Of a stretch of 64,000 bases of DNA, positions 50,317 through 61,329 are shown piece after piece (position 1 is the stretch's first letter; each line of letters begins with the position of its first letter). The DNA comes from Arthrobacter citreus (GTDB taxonomy: Bacteria; Bacillota; Bacilli; Bacillales; Bacillaceae_G). The stretch covers positions 2,356,001 to 2,420,000 of the forward strand of contig CP053688.1 in the NCBI GenBank assembly GCA_013200995.1, in the 5' to 3' direction. The notes beneath the pieces were generated by a model that ran no database searches, was not told where the DNA came from, and saw only the letters and a program-made list of their open reading frames with translations. The position numbers and the translations under genes are program-made.

Positions 50317-50350
50317 AGAGACCAAATCTTTAAGTGATTTGGTCTTTTAT
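50317..50350. promoter_or_regulatory. Palindromic hairpin upstream of the HTH-TPR gene
   Basis: GAGACCAAATC pairs with GATTTGGTCTTTT across TTTAAGT. It lies about 50 bp before the 50268 start, inside the probable leader, and has T's on its right side. It may be an attenuator, an operator dyad or a relic terminator. The rest of the 50351-50834 spacer shows no gene. Confidence 0.4.
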
Positions 50351-50834
50351 ATTTGAAGGCGTATTATTATAGTTCAACTCGACTGTAAAACCATTTTGAC
50401 CATAAGCATTTTATTTAATTTTTGGATCCAGCCCCATTTTTAAATAATTAGCTAGATTTTTCTTTCCAACCTATTACCAGTGATTTTTTTACTTGTGTAA
50501 TTTCCCTAAAAGTTTTCTTTATATAACAAACATCCATCTCAAGTAGCAACAACAAATAGAAGACAACATTCTGTACTTTAGGAAATATAGATCACTATAT
50601 AAATCTAGTATATTGAAGTAATATAAGCTATGGGGGTTTATGGGAGTTCTAAAGACCTACAAAATAAAAGTTCCAAATTAAGTTTTATCGTGTTATAAGA
50701 TAGAATTAGACCAAATACCCACAAAAACTTATAATCTACATAAATAGATATACCCAATAAAATAAAAAATACATTTCATACATTTGGGGTTATTATTTAA
50801 ATATTAAGGTATTAACTTAAGCGGAGGGATGAAA

Positions 50835-52085
50835 ATGGTTGAAGGGAAAATTATCCAATTTTATAGACAACATAGAAATATTAATCAATCTGACTTAGGT
50901 GAAGGAATTTGTTCTGCGACTCACATAAGTAAAATTGAAAGAGGGCTTACTGAAGTTTCTGATCAAACAATTACTTTAATAGCTGAAAGACTTAATATAA
51001 ATATGGAAGATGAAATAAAAAAATTCATGAGTTTAGAAAGGTTACTAAATGATTGGTTTCAGTCCATTATTATGAAAATAGCTGCAAAAGCTGATCGTAT
51101 AAAAGAACAATTAGAAGAAATTCCACTTATACATCTATCTAATTTCGTTCACTTTTATACACTTATACTGACTAAATATTATCTGTTAAATAGCAATGAG
51201 AAATTAGCAAAAATAAACATTAAAAATATAGAACAAACTAAAGGTTTAAGTGAATTTGAAAAAAACTTACATCTTCATAATAAAGCAATCTTTCAACTCA
51301 AATTTAAAAATGATTACGTAGAGGCAATTTCACTACTTAAGCAAATAAACACAACTGAGTATGATAATAAAGAATTTTATTACGATCTAGCATCTGCCTA
51401 TCATTACACGAACTCTAGAGTGCTTGCTTTCTACTATGGCAATAAAGCATTACAATTTTTCACTGAAAGCCAATGTTTTTCTAGAATGATAGAGGCCGAA
51501 AACCTTATGCTCGTTCAGCTCGAAGAAACTGATAAGAGTAATACAAGTGATAAAGACTACCATCGTCTAATTGAACTGTCATTACAATACGGTCTAAATA
51601 ACCAAATGAGTACTTTATATCATAATCTTGCATACCATCAAATACTTAATGATCAATATACGGAAGCGAGTGTATATTATGAAAAATCGATGCAATTGAA
51701 AGATAAGGACACAAAAAACTATTTGCTCTCTCTTGAAGGATATATTAATTCGATGACAAAAGGGAAACTAATACCAAACAAGGATTTACTTCCACTAGTT
51801 GAGGAGGGCTTACTTTTAGCAGAAAGAATTGGGGCACAAATGCACATCCATATTTTTAAGCTTCACCAATTTACACTACTAAACTTAGAATACGAATATT
51901 TTTACTACTTAGAAACAGAAGCCTTACCATACTATTACAAAATTGGAATCACTGATGCAATAGAACATTATCAACTCAAATTATTCGACTATTACATGGA
52001 AAAACAAAATAGAATAAAAGCAGACGAATATGCAAAAAAATTACTAAACAAATTTCGTAATAATAATAGTAATCCATTTGTGTAA
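50835..52085 (+). CDS. RNPP-like (NprR/PlcR-type) quorum-sensing regulator
   Basis: A 416-residue protein with an N-terminal Xre-type HTH (about 3-60: INQSDLGEGICSATHISKIERG) and about 300 residues of TPR-like helices, including LAYHQILNDQYTEASVYYEKS. Length and layout match NprR and related RNPP regulators, which bind imported signalling peptides through the TPRs; NprR controls an extracellular protease in Bacillus. The ATG at 50835 is seven bases after GGAGG; the ATG at 50829 touches that site. No convincing cognate signal-peptide gene was found on either side. The only plus-strand gene in the 20.7-64 kb part, and a natural candidate for control of the array. Confidence 0.78.
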   Translation: MVEGKIIQFYRQHRNINQSDLGEGICSATHISKIERGLTEVSDQTITLIAERLNINMEDEIKKFMSLERLLNDWFQSIIMKIAAKADRIKEQLEEIPLIHLSNFVHFYTLILTKYYLLNSNEKLAKINIKNIEQTKGLSEFEKNLHLHNKAIFQLKFKNDYVEAISLLKQINTTEYDNKEFYYDLASAYHYTNSRVLAFYYGNKALQFFTESQCFSRMIEAENLMLVQLEETDKSNTSDKDYHRLIELSLQYGLNNQMSTLYHNLAYHQILNDQYTEASVYYEKSMQLKDKDTKNYLLSLEGYINSMTKGKLIPNKDLLPLVEEGLLLAERIGAQMHIHIFKLHQFTLLNLEYEYFYYLETEALPYYYKIGITDAIEHYQLKLFDYYMEKQNRIKADEYAKKLLNKFRNNNSNPFV

Positions 52086-52097
52086 TAAAATGTAAAA

Positions 52098-52138
52098 GAA
52101 AAAGGCCAAACCTTAAATCTTAGGTTTGAGCCTTTTCA
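52098..52138 (+). terminator. Terminator of the RNPP-like gene
   Basis: AAAGGCcAAACCT (52101-52113) pairs with AGGTTTgaGCCTTT around 52122-52135. It starts 15 bp after the stop codon. Confidence 0.75.
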
Positions 52139-52274
52139 TTTATATAGTCCCAACTAGAAGCCAACCAGTGACTCCTACCCTGTGAATTAAGCCTATTAAA
52201 TCAATTGGTCGATGTATTTTATCTTTATGCAAGGAATGTCTTTTATTTTATTAGTTTCTAGTCTGTCGTAGTAC

Positions 52275-52318
52275 AAAAAATCTACCTGTTCCAATATACA
52301 GAGACAGGTAGATTTTTT
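52275..52318. terminator. Terminator of protease G
   Basis: AAAAAATCTACCTGT (52275-52289) pairs perfectly with ACAGGTAGATTTTTT (52304-52318). Symmetric A and T runs make it usable from both strands. Confidence 0.85.
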
Positions 52319-52330
52319 GCGACTAATAAA

Positions 52331-55300
52331 TTAGTTAATTCCTAAACTATTTTTAATACTTTGAAGCGTTTCCCCCTTATATTGCTTCTTAGGTGATGGC
52401 GCATTATCAACTTGTTTATTTTGTAGTAAGTAGTTCTTTTCTACAAAGGCAAGGTCTTTTGCATCTACATTTCCATCAAAATTGATGTCCGCGCTACGTT
52501 TATTTGTACCCCAATAAGTCTGGATTGCTATCGCATCCATCACATCAATGACATTATCTTTATTAATGTCACCTGCGACTGCATTACCAGTTACCTCATT
52601 TGAAATATTCGTCCAATACTTACCTCCAATTTGATCATCTAATGGTAGATAAGAATCGAAATCTCCGTATTGAGTGAAATGACCTGGAATATCAATCTTA
52701 AGCGTATATTCATCTTTCGTTGTTGGTAAATTTAAGATTTTAAACGAACCGTTTTTAGCAATTGTTCCATTGTATGCATTTCCATTTTTATCTAAAATTT
52801 GAACCGTTGAACCAATTGTCGTGTAATCTTTCGCAGTATCTACGCCAGTTCCAGTACTAGTTACTTTATTTAATCCTTCAGCAAATAAATAACCATTTAC
52901 TGTTGAGTTATAAGATAATATATTGATTGGTACTGTCTTTGTGATTGGTCTCGTTACTACATTATCCACATTCGTAAATGTTGATTTGATTGCAGAACTA
53001 TAAAAGCTTGATGAACCTAAACGCTCTTGCCCTTTAGGAATTTGTAATGTGATATCTACCATTGGAACATCACCCGAAACACCAGTAGTTCCATCAAATG
53101 AAACTTTTACATTTGAATTGACAACCGTGCTTGATTTATCTGTTGATGTCACATTAAAGTCTTTAACACCAAGTTTTTGTGCTTCAGGGTTTAATGCAAT
53201 ATTTAGTATTTTTGTATCAGTTTTAGTTGTATCAAAATTGTAAACAGCTTCTTTTACTTTGTCGATATTATTCGCAGTAAGTGTAATTGTTACCGTGTCA
53301 CCATTTTTCAACCAAAGTGCGTTTAATCTCGTAGGTAAATTCGGTGTTCCAGCAACGTATGGCGTATTATCCTTCACGAAATAATAAGATTTTTGTGCAG
53401 CACTATTTGTTGCTTGGTCAATCCCTTCAAAGTACACATGTAACGCGGATTGACTAGGTATCATTGCAATTTGATCAGTTGCATTTCCATTCCCGTCAAC
53501 TGTCAATTGTCCTGTTGGTGAAAACGGATCATTATAAAAATACCAAATTTGATTTTGTGATTGATTTGCAGATAATCCTGCTGATTTCATTTCATCTACA
53601 ACTTTGTCTTTTATAGTAGCTGTCAATGGAACATTTTGCTGATCTGCTTTGAATTCTACAAATGGATTTCCAGGTTTTTCTCCTTCTACATGCATATCAA
53701 AGCTTGGCATTGTGTTATCTACAAATAAATCTCTTTTTAAGATATACGATTTCCCAGTATCATCATATCCAATTAATTTTACAAAATAGTGACCTTCTTT
53801 TGTTTTCACAGCATTGTAATCAACTGGATTCTTCGGATCATTTGTGAATGGATAATACCCACCATTATAAGGAGCAATATTATACAGTATTCCTTCATTA
53901 ATTCCTACACCATCATACGAGTTAAGCAAACCAATATCCATTCCTGTTTTTGCATCTGTTAAGACAATATCTAAATATCTCATATGCGATTTCAAGCTAA
54001 ATGTACCAGCTACTTTATTTCCCCAAAAGTATTGAAAATACTGAGTATCCAATGAACTGACAGAGTTTTTAGATAGGTTGAAATCCGCTAGTCCTTGTTC
54101 AACATAATGCACTCCAAATGGTATTTTATATGTTTCTGCTGGATTGTCCTTATTTGTATAAACAACATATCCTTCATAAATCCCTTTTTCAGCCGTTTTT
54201 GGAATTGTCAATGTAACACTCGTTTTCTTCTGGCTAATTCCTTTTAACGTAATAGATGAAGTAGTATCAACGGTTACACCATTCTTCACTGCATCCTTTG
54301 ATCCTCTTAAATTAGATTGAAAATTAACACTGACATTAAATGTTTTTGACTTTTCTCCTCTATTTAATAACGTAACAGATCGAGTATCGCTAATATCATT
54401 TCCAGTATAAGCTTTATTTCCAAAGCTTAATGCAGCAGTATCAATTCTAATTTGTTTTTCTTTATTATTAATAATTGTTGGAGTTTTTTCAGCCACTTTT
54501 AATTCGATAGTTGAATGTATTGCATTGTAAGGATCAACTCGACCTGCTCCAACTTCAAATACACTATATGGCTTGCTTAAAGGGTCCGCTGTATTCATTA
54601 ATATGGCCTTTACATCTTCAGGTTTTAAATCTGGCTTTGCTTGTAGCAATAATGCTACTACCCCTGCAGTAGCTGGAGTTGCCATCGAAGTTCCTGACAT
54701 ACGCTCGTACGCATATTAATAATTGTTCGGATTTGCATGATCATGAACAAATCCTGGAACAGTCGATAATACACCTACACCAGGCGCTGTAATCTCAGGT
54801 TTAATCTCATATGTTATACGAGATGGTCCACGTGAGCTGAAATCAGCAAGATTATCCCCACCAGTTGTAATTTGTCCTAAATCACTAAAAGAAAATTGCA
54901 TACTACCTGCGCTTATTTTCTGCGCTAGTGCAAGTCCATCAGCATTTGTTAATGAAAAACTCGGGATAAAATCTGTACTTTCACCTAAATTAAATGGAAG
55001 ATGTCCTTCAGTAGCATTATTGTTGTAAATTATTACAGCGGCAGCACCACGATTTTTTGCTTGCAAGATTTTATCATTTATCGAATTAATTCCTCTTTGT
55101 ATCAGTACGATTTTCCCATCAACCCGACTATTTGTCCCCTTGTATTCAGAAGCTTGTCCAGTCCCAACCGCAACGATTTGACTTGATTGATTTTGTAAGG
55201 AAGTAATATTATCACTAAAGCCTTTCGCCATTAAACGGAGATCAAACTTCGTGCTATCAACACTTCCGTTCATTGTTGCAATCACATTCGGTACATCACT

Positions 55301-56560
55301 TGCACCAACTGTTAAAGCTAATGCCGCAACTCCAGGAGATCCTACAGTATACATATCGCTACCCGAATTCCCTGCTGCAACTACTGCCGTTACTCCGCTT
55401 AAAACAGCATTATTAATTGCTATTCCTGTTGGATACATTGGATCATTATAATTTGCTCCTAAAGATAAATTCATAACGTCCATACCATCTGTTACTGCTT
55501 TTTCAATTCCAGTGATAACATTTGATGTAGTTCCACTGCCAGAAGGTCCCAATACGCGATATACATAAAGATCTGCATCCGGTGCAATTCCATTCGTTGC
55601 ATATTCACTATTATTTTTACCTTGACCTACTATCATTCCGGAAACATGCGTACCATGCTCAGTGTAGTAATCGGCTCCGTCACTCGTACCTGGTTTCCCA
55701 GCATTTTTCCAATCTTCATATGTTGTTTCCATTGGATCAGCATCATTATTTACAAAGTCCCAACCTTTAACAGAACTAGGATCAATCGTTTTTGGATCTA
55801 CTCCTGGCTGTGCACGATATCCTTTATATGCTGCTGTAATGTCTGGGTGATTGTAATCAACACCTGTATCAATAACAGCAACTTTTACTCCCTTACCTGT
55901 AAATCCTTCTTCATGTAATTTATTAATTTTAAGAAACTCATTCTCAGCAACCATTCCTTGACCAGCAGCTTCTTTTGAAGGAGTTATTTCACTATCAGGT
56001 TGTTCTACTTTTACTGTCTCATCACTGTATATTGCCTTTACAGCTTTCGATTTCAACAAAGATTCAACTTGATTTGCAGGCAAATCCATCGATACACCGT
56101 TAAATGTGTTTTTATACTCTCTTTTAATCTTGTAAGTACTCGCAGCTTTACTATTCGTGTTTAAAATTTGATTTACATCTTCCTTAAATACTTTATGATC
56201 TGCTTCAGCTAGACTTTTTGCTTCGTCATTAGACAGATTTTCACCTTGTAAAGCAGCTTCTAAAACGGCAATTTTTTGTGGTTTTTGATTAAATTGAACG
56301 ATAACTGATATAGCTTGTGGACTATCTAAATTTATATCCTGATTTAAAAACAAACCTGATTGATCATTTTTTGATATTTGAGTTAATGCTTGTCTTTGCG
56401 CAGTTGTTAATTTAGATAAAACCGTTTCTGCATTAAATAAAGAAGTTGCATGAACTTTTGATGGTGAATGAAAATATGAAGCTGAAAAACTACTAGTTAC
56501 TAATCCTACCCCTAATGTTAAGGCCGTAGTATTCTGAATAAACTTCTTTTTCTTATTCAT
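52331..56560 (-). pseudogene. Protease G: Vpr-like dockerin protease interrupted by one nonsense codon
   Basis: A full-length member (1409 codons) broken only by a TAA at 54716-54718 (codon 615). The paralog H has NYQYAYERMSGTS there; G reads NNY-stop-YAYERMSGTS, a single CAA-to-TAA change with no frameshift. Asp231 and His305 lie before the stop and Ser625 after it, so the 614-residue product lacks the nucleophile and all downstream modules. Signal peptide, propeptide, PA insert, Fn3/Ig-like, cohesin-like and dockerin regions (codons about 1330-1381) are otherwise intact, indicating a recent event or a sequencing error. The downstream half has an internal ATG (54700) but no ribosome binding site. 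Closest to H and I. Confidence 0.9.
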
Positions 56561-56618
56561 CTTTTAACTTTCCCCTGTCTATTTTGTATTGGATCAAATG
56601 GTAAATTAGTTAAAATAT

Positions 56619-56930
56619 TTAGAGTATACTGAGTTGATATCGAACATCTTGTTCTATTTGAACCCGATCATGTATCGATTTGGCTAGTTCCTCTAACTCT
56701 TGACATTTTATTAGTAATTCTCTTACTAGTGGGATGATTCGTAACCCTTCCGCAGTTGGTACAACACCTTGTCCTCTGTATCGATCGAATAGTTTAACAC
56801 CTAAATCTTTTTCTAAGCTCCTAATTGATTGGCTAATGGCTGATTGACTCACGAATAGATTCTGTGCTGCAAATAAAAAGGAACCAGTATTTACAACTTC
56901 AACGAAATAATGTAATTTTTCGATATTCAT
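56619..56930 (-). CDS. LysR-type DNA-binding domain protein without effector domain
   Basis: A 103-residue protein with a textbook LTTR winged helix: IEKLHYFVEVVNTGSFLFAA, then SQSAISQSIRSLEKDLGVKLF and the wing VPTAEGLRI, followed by the linker helix. The roughly 200-residue effector domain is absent, and the next gene (protease G) begins 58 bp on. The ATG at 56930 has AGGAGG five bases upstream, a strong site, so it is probably expressed. It may be a truncated remnant or a small dimeric DNA-binding protein acting on neighbouring promoters; it could be co-transcribed with G, for which no separate -10 box was found. Confidence 0.75.
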   Translation of the reverse strand: MNIEKLHYFVEVVNTGSFLFAAQNLFVSQSAISQSIRSLEKDLGVKLFDRYRGQGVVPTAEGLRIIPLVRELLIKCQELEELAKSIHDRVQIEQDVRYQLSIL

Positions 56931-56981
56931 CAAATCCTCCTAGTAATCTATAAAACAATTCTCAACATCTAAAGCTTTTAT

Positions 56982-57022
56982 AAAAACTATCTGCCTCCAA
57001 TCCAAGTGAAAACAGATAGCTT
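56982..57022 (-). terminator. Terminator of protease H
   Basis: CTATCTG (56987-56993) pairs with CAGATAG (57013-57019); the minus strand continues with TTTTTAT. It separates H from the LysR fragment. Confidence 0.6.
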
Positions 57023-57111
57023 TGGAAATTTCATGCATTTATTTATAGTCTAAATAAATTTTTATAGTAACTTAATAGTCACGACCAATCTTTTCTAATC
57101 TATTGAACTAT

Positions 57112-60100
57112 TTATTGAATACCTAATTCATTTTTTATCGATTCAATTGTTTTCCCTTTTGACTTTTTGACAGGTTTTGGTGGATTTACAACTGTTGAAT
57201 TCTGCATTAAGTAATTTTCTTCAACAAACGCAAAATCTTTCGCATCAACTGTTCCATCAAAGTTAATATCCGCACTTCGTTTATTCGTTCCCCAATACGT
57301 TTGAATAGCTAAAGCGTCATTGATATCGATGACATTATCTTTATTTACATCTCCAGCAGTAGCATTATCGACTACTTCAGTTCCAAGATATTTACTAGTA
57401 CCATAAATTGTATCGTCTACTGAACTGTATGCATTTTTAAAATCGTCATACGTTGTAAAGTGACCTGGAATGTCTTGAACGATTGTAAAGTCATCTTTTG
57501 TAACAGGCAATCCAGACACGAAAAACTGTCCAATTTTATCGATCGTTCCTTCATATTTCTTTCCTTTACTATCAATAACAGTCATTTTTCCGCCAACTGT
57601 TGTGAAGTCCTTCGTTTTATCCAATAAGCCATCAGCACCTTTTAATCCATCAGGATGTATATATCCTTGTACTTTTGAATAGTCCTGCATAATACCAATT
57701 GGAGCAATATAAGTTAGTGGTCTTGTAACTTTATTATCTACACTTGTGAATGTTGTCTTAACGTTGTTAAAGCTAGAGTTATAAGAAAAATTAGTTTGAT
57801 TTGAGTTAGTTAGTTTAAGCGTTACATCGACCATTGGAAGATCACCCGACACTCCATTACTACCGTCAAATGTAACATTAACATCTGATTTAGTCGTTGT
57901 ATTTGTTGGATTTGTAGAAGTAACAGATAAAGTTCCACCTAATTTTTTTGCTTCAGGATTTAGAGAAATGTCAACTATATTTGTGTCTCCATTATTTGTT
58001 GTAAAATTGTAATTAGTTTTCATTACATTATTTAAATTATTTGCAGAAAGTGTTATTTTTACTGTTTCACCAGGATGTTTCAAAACAGCATTTAGTCTTG
58101 TTGGATCATTTGGTTGGCCGTAAACATAAGGTACACTATCTTTGATAAAGATGTACTGTTTTTGACCAGCGTCATTTGTTGCTTCATCGATCCCTTCAAA
58201 CATGACAGATAGAAAATCCCGAGAAGGTAACATCGCAATTTGATCTTTTACATTTCCATCTTTGTCTACTTTCATTTCCGCTGTAGGATAGATGTCGTTA
58301 TAGTAGTACCAAATGTGATTTTGGGATTGATCCGCCATAAAACCAGCTGCATTCCTAACTTCGACATTTTTGTCATATATTGATGCTGTCATATCTATAA
58401 ACTGCTGATCTGGTTTATATTCAATAAATGGATTACCTTCTTTTTCTCCATCAATATGAACATCATATTTTGGCATTTGGTTGTCGACAAAGAAGTCTTG
58501 TGAAATTGTATATGATTTCCCATTATCATCGTACCCAATCAATTTAAGCTTGTATTTACCTTCATCTGGTGCGTATGCTTTCGCTGAAATCGGATTATTT
58601 GTATCGTTTGTAAATGGGTAATAATATCCTTGCCATAATACCCCTGTATATGACACCCCTTCATTTAATGGTATTCCATCAAGTGTTCCAACTACACCTA
58701 AATCCTCACCAGTTTTTGCATTTGCAACAACCACATCAATAAATCTCATATGTGATTTTAATGCCATGGTTGTACGCATTGCTCTATTTTTGAACTGATT
58801 TAGTTCTAATGATGTTGAAACTGATTGCTGACCATTACTCATACTTTCAAACCCTTGTTCTACATAATGAACACCGAAAGGAATTTTATAAGTTTCATTA
58901 GAGTTGTCTTTATTTGTATAAACAACATATCCTTCGTAGATGCCTTTTTCAGCTGATTTTGGAATCGTAAGTGTTACATTTGTTTTCTTTTGACTAATTC
59001 CTTTTAATGTAACGGTTGGATTCGTATCCACGGTTACCCCATTTTTTACTGCATCCTTTGATCCTCTTAAACTATTTTGGAAATTAACACTAACGTTAAA
59101 TGTTTTTGACTTTTCTCCTCTATTTAATAAAGTTACAGTGCGAGTATCATTAATATCTGATCCGTTGTAAGCTTTATTTCCATAGCTTAATGCTGCCGTA
59201 TCAATTCGTATTTGTTTTTCTTTGTTGTTAATGATTGTCGGCGTTTTTTCTTCGACTTTAATTTCGATGCTTGAGTGGATTGCTTTATAAGGATCTACTC
59301 GGCCTGCACCAACTTCAAATACGCTATATGGCTTACTTAAAGGATCTGCTGTATTCATTAAAATCGCCTTTACATCTTCAGGCTGTAAATCAGGTTTTGC
59401 TTGAAGTAATAATGCAGCAATTCCTGCAGTCGCTGGTGTTGCCATCGAAGTGCCACTCATTCGTTCATACGCATATTGATAATTTGCTGGATTAGCATGG
59501 TCATGTACAAATCCTGGTACAGTTGATAAAACACTTACGCCTGGTGCTGTAATTTCAGGTTTAATTTCATATGTGATCCGAGCTGGTCCTCTTGAACTGA
59601 AATCAGCCAGGTTATCCCCCCCGGTTGTCAATTGACCTAAATCACTAAACGAAAACTGCGTACTGCCTGTCGATATTTTTTGTGCTAGTGCTAGTCCATC
59701 TGCATTCGTTAATGAGAAGGCTGGGATAAAATCAGTACTCTCACCTAAATTAAACGGAAGATGTCCTTCAGCCGGATTGTTATTGTAAATGATTACAGCG
59801 ACAGCACCACGATTTTTTGCTTGTAAAATTTTATCGTTAATCGTAGTATTCCCACGTTGTATTAGAACGACTTTGCCTGCAACGCTTTTATTGCTACCTG
59901 TATATTCACTTGATGTTCCTAATCCAATATTAACGATTGGATATTGAATTCCTTGTAACGTCTCAACTTTATCAGCAAATCCTTTTGCCATCAGTCGCAG
60001 ATCAGAAATTGTATTATCAAGCCTACCTTTCATTGTTGCAATTTGATCCGGAACATCACTTGCTCCAACTGTTAAGGCTAACGAAGCGTTGCCAGGGTTT

Positions 60101-61329
60101 CCAAGAGTGTACATCCCATTGCCCGCATTCCCAGCTGCTACTACAGCCGTTACTCCGTTTAATACTGCATTATTAATTGCAATACTTGTTGGAGACAATG
60201 GATCATTATAATTTGCTCCTAATGAAAGATTCATAATGTCCATTCCGTCAGTTACTGCTTTTTCTATTGCAGCAATAATGCCATCATTTGCTCCACTACC
60301 TCCAGGACCTAAAACACGATAAACATATAGATCAGCATCTGGAGCAATACCATTCGTTGCATAGTCACTATTGTTTGTACCTTGTCCAATAATTGTTCCG
60401 GAAACGTGCGTTCCGTGTTCTGTATAATAATCTGCTCCATCAGCTGAACCGGGTTTTCCTGCTTTTACCCAATCTGCATACGTTGTTTCCATCGGATCTG
60501 CATCATTATCGATAAAATCCCAACCTTTTACTGAATTTATATCGATTGATTTTGGATCAACACCCGGCTGAGCACGATAACCTTTATACGCAGCAGTTAT
60601 ATCTGGATGGTTATAGTCAACCCCTGTATCAATAACAGCCACTTTTACGCCTTTACCTGTGTAGCCTTCATCATGTAACTTATTAATATTCAAGAATGAA
60701 TTTTCTGCAGCCATCCCTTTTCCTACGGCTTCAGTTGATGGTGTCGCCTCACTCACTGGCTGTTCTACATGTACTTGAGTATTACTGTAAATTGCTTTGA
60801 CTGCTTTTGATTTCAATAAACTTTTAATTTTATTTGCAGGAATTTGCATTGATACACCGTTAAAGGTGTTTTTGAATTCACGTTTTATCTTAATTGAAGC
60901 CGAATCATTTTTTTCAGTTTTCAAGATCGTATTCAAGTCATTTTTGAATGTAGTATGATCTGAATCTACTAATTTTTTTGCATCAGCGTCAGATAAACTA
61001 TCACCTTTTAATGCTGCGTCTAAAACAGCGACTTTATGAGGTTTTTGATTAAACTGTACAATGATTGAGACATTCTCTGATTTCTCTAAATTGACATCTG
61101 GGCTTAAAAATAATCCTGATTGATCTTCAGTATTAATTTTTGCCAAAGCCTGTCTTTGCTCTGGTGATAATTTAGCTAAAATTGTTTCAGCGTTTGATAG
61201 AGTAGTTGCATGAACTTTAGATGGAGAATTAAAATACGAAGCTGAAAAACTACTTGTAACAAGCCCTAAACCTAAAGTAAGAGCAGTTGCATTCTTAATG
61301 ATTTTCTGTTGCTTTAACTTCTTTTCCAT
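57112..61329 (-). CDS. Protease H: Vpr-like S8 protease with cohesin-like and dockerin domains
   Basis: A 1405-residue member of the G/H/I block and the intact reference for it. Signal peptide to about residue 41 (SPSKVHA-TT), I9-like propeptide, catalytic Asp234, His308 and Ser628 (MSGTSMATPATAG), the E-H insertion YRAQPGVDPKSIDINSV, PA insert (VAGKVVLIQRGNTTI), Fn3-like and Ig-like domains, cohesin-like domain from about KHPGETVKITLSANNL, then dockerin 1326-1377 and tail KSKGKTIESIKNELGIQ. The start is taken at the ATG at 61329, seven bases after GGGG; an in-frame ATG six codons earlier has no better site. No array-type -10 box is visible at the usual distance. Confidence 0.94.
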   Translation of the reverse strand: MEKKLKQQKIIKNATALTLGLGLVTSSFSASYFNSPSKVHATTLSNAETILAKLSPEQRQALAKINTEDQSGLFLSPDVNLEKSENVSIIVQFNQKPHKVAVLDAALKGDSLSDADAKKLVDSDHTTFKNDLNTILKTEKNDSASIKIKREFKNTFNGVSMQIPANKIKSLLKSKAVKAIYSNTQVHVEQPVSEATPSTEAVGKGMAAENSFLNINKLHDEGYTGKGVKVAVIDTGVDYNHPDITAAYKGYRAQPGVDPKSIDINSVKGWDFIDNDADPMETTYADWVKAGKPGSADGADYYTEHGTHVSGTIIGQGTNNSDYATNGIAPDADLYVYRVLGPGGSGANDGIIAAIEKAVTDGMDIMNLSLGANYNDPLSPTSIAINNAVLNGVTAVVAAGNAGNGMYTLGNPGNASLALTVGASDVPDQIATMKGRLDNTISDLRLMAKGFADKVETLQGIQYPIVNIGLGTSSEYTGSNKSVAGKVVLIQRGNTTINDKILQAKNRGAVAVIIYNNNPAEGHLPFNLGESTDFIPAFSLTNADGLALAQKISTGSTQFSFSDLGQLTTGGDNLADFSSRGPARITYEIKPEITAPGVSVLSTVPGFVHDHANPANYQYAYERMSGTSMATPATAGIAALLLQAKPDLQPEDVKAILMNTADPLSKPYSVFEVGAGRVDPYKAIHSSIEIKVEEKTPTIINNKEKQIRIDTAALSYGNKAYNGSDINDTRTVTLLNRGEKSKTFNVSVNFQNSLRGSKDAVKNGVTVDTNPTVTLKGISQKKTNVTLTIPKSAEKGIYEGYVVYTNKDNSNETYKIPFGVHYVEQGFESMSNGQQSVSTSLELNQFKNRAMRTTMALKSHMRFIDVVVANAKTGEDLGVVGTLDGIPLNEGVSYTGVLWQGYYYPFTNDTNNPISAKAYAPDEGKYKLKLIGYDDNGKSYTISQDFFVDNQMPKYDVHIDGEKEGNPFIEYKPDQQFIDMTASIYDKNVEVRNAAGFMADQSQNHIWYYYNDIYPTAEMKVDKDGNVKDQIAMLPSRDFLSVMFEGIDEATNDAGQKQYIFIKDSVPYVYGQPNDPTRLNAVLKHPGETVKITLSANNLNNVMKTNYNFTTNNGDTNIVDISLNPEAKKLGGTLSVTSTNPTNTTTKSDVNVTFDGSNGVSGDLPMVDVTLKLTNSNQTNFSYNSSFNNVKTTFTSVDNKVTRPLTYIAPIGIMQDYSKVQGYIHPDGLKGADGLLDKTKDFTTVGGKMTVIDSKGKKYEGTIDKIGQFFVSGLPVTKDDFTIVQDIPGHFTTYDDFKNAYSSVDDTIYGTSKYLGTEVVDNATAGDVNKDNVIDINDALAIQTYWGTNKRSADINFDGTVDAKDFAFVEENYLMQNSTVVNPPKPVKKSKGKTIESIKNELGIQ

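Noticed and set aside
52212..52271. 19-codon hydrophobic plus-strand ORF after the RNPP-like gene as its signal peptide
   Set aside because: No good ribosome binding site, no basic N-terminus typical of exported Bacillus signal peptides, it runs up to the protease G terminator, and it lies behind the regulator's own terminator.
52331..54700. Downstream half of protease G as an independent gene starting at ATG 54700
   Set aside because: The ATG is an internal Met of the ERMSGTS motif, has no ribosome binding site, and the product would lack a signal peptide and two catalytic residues.
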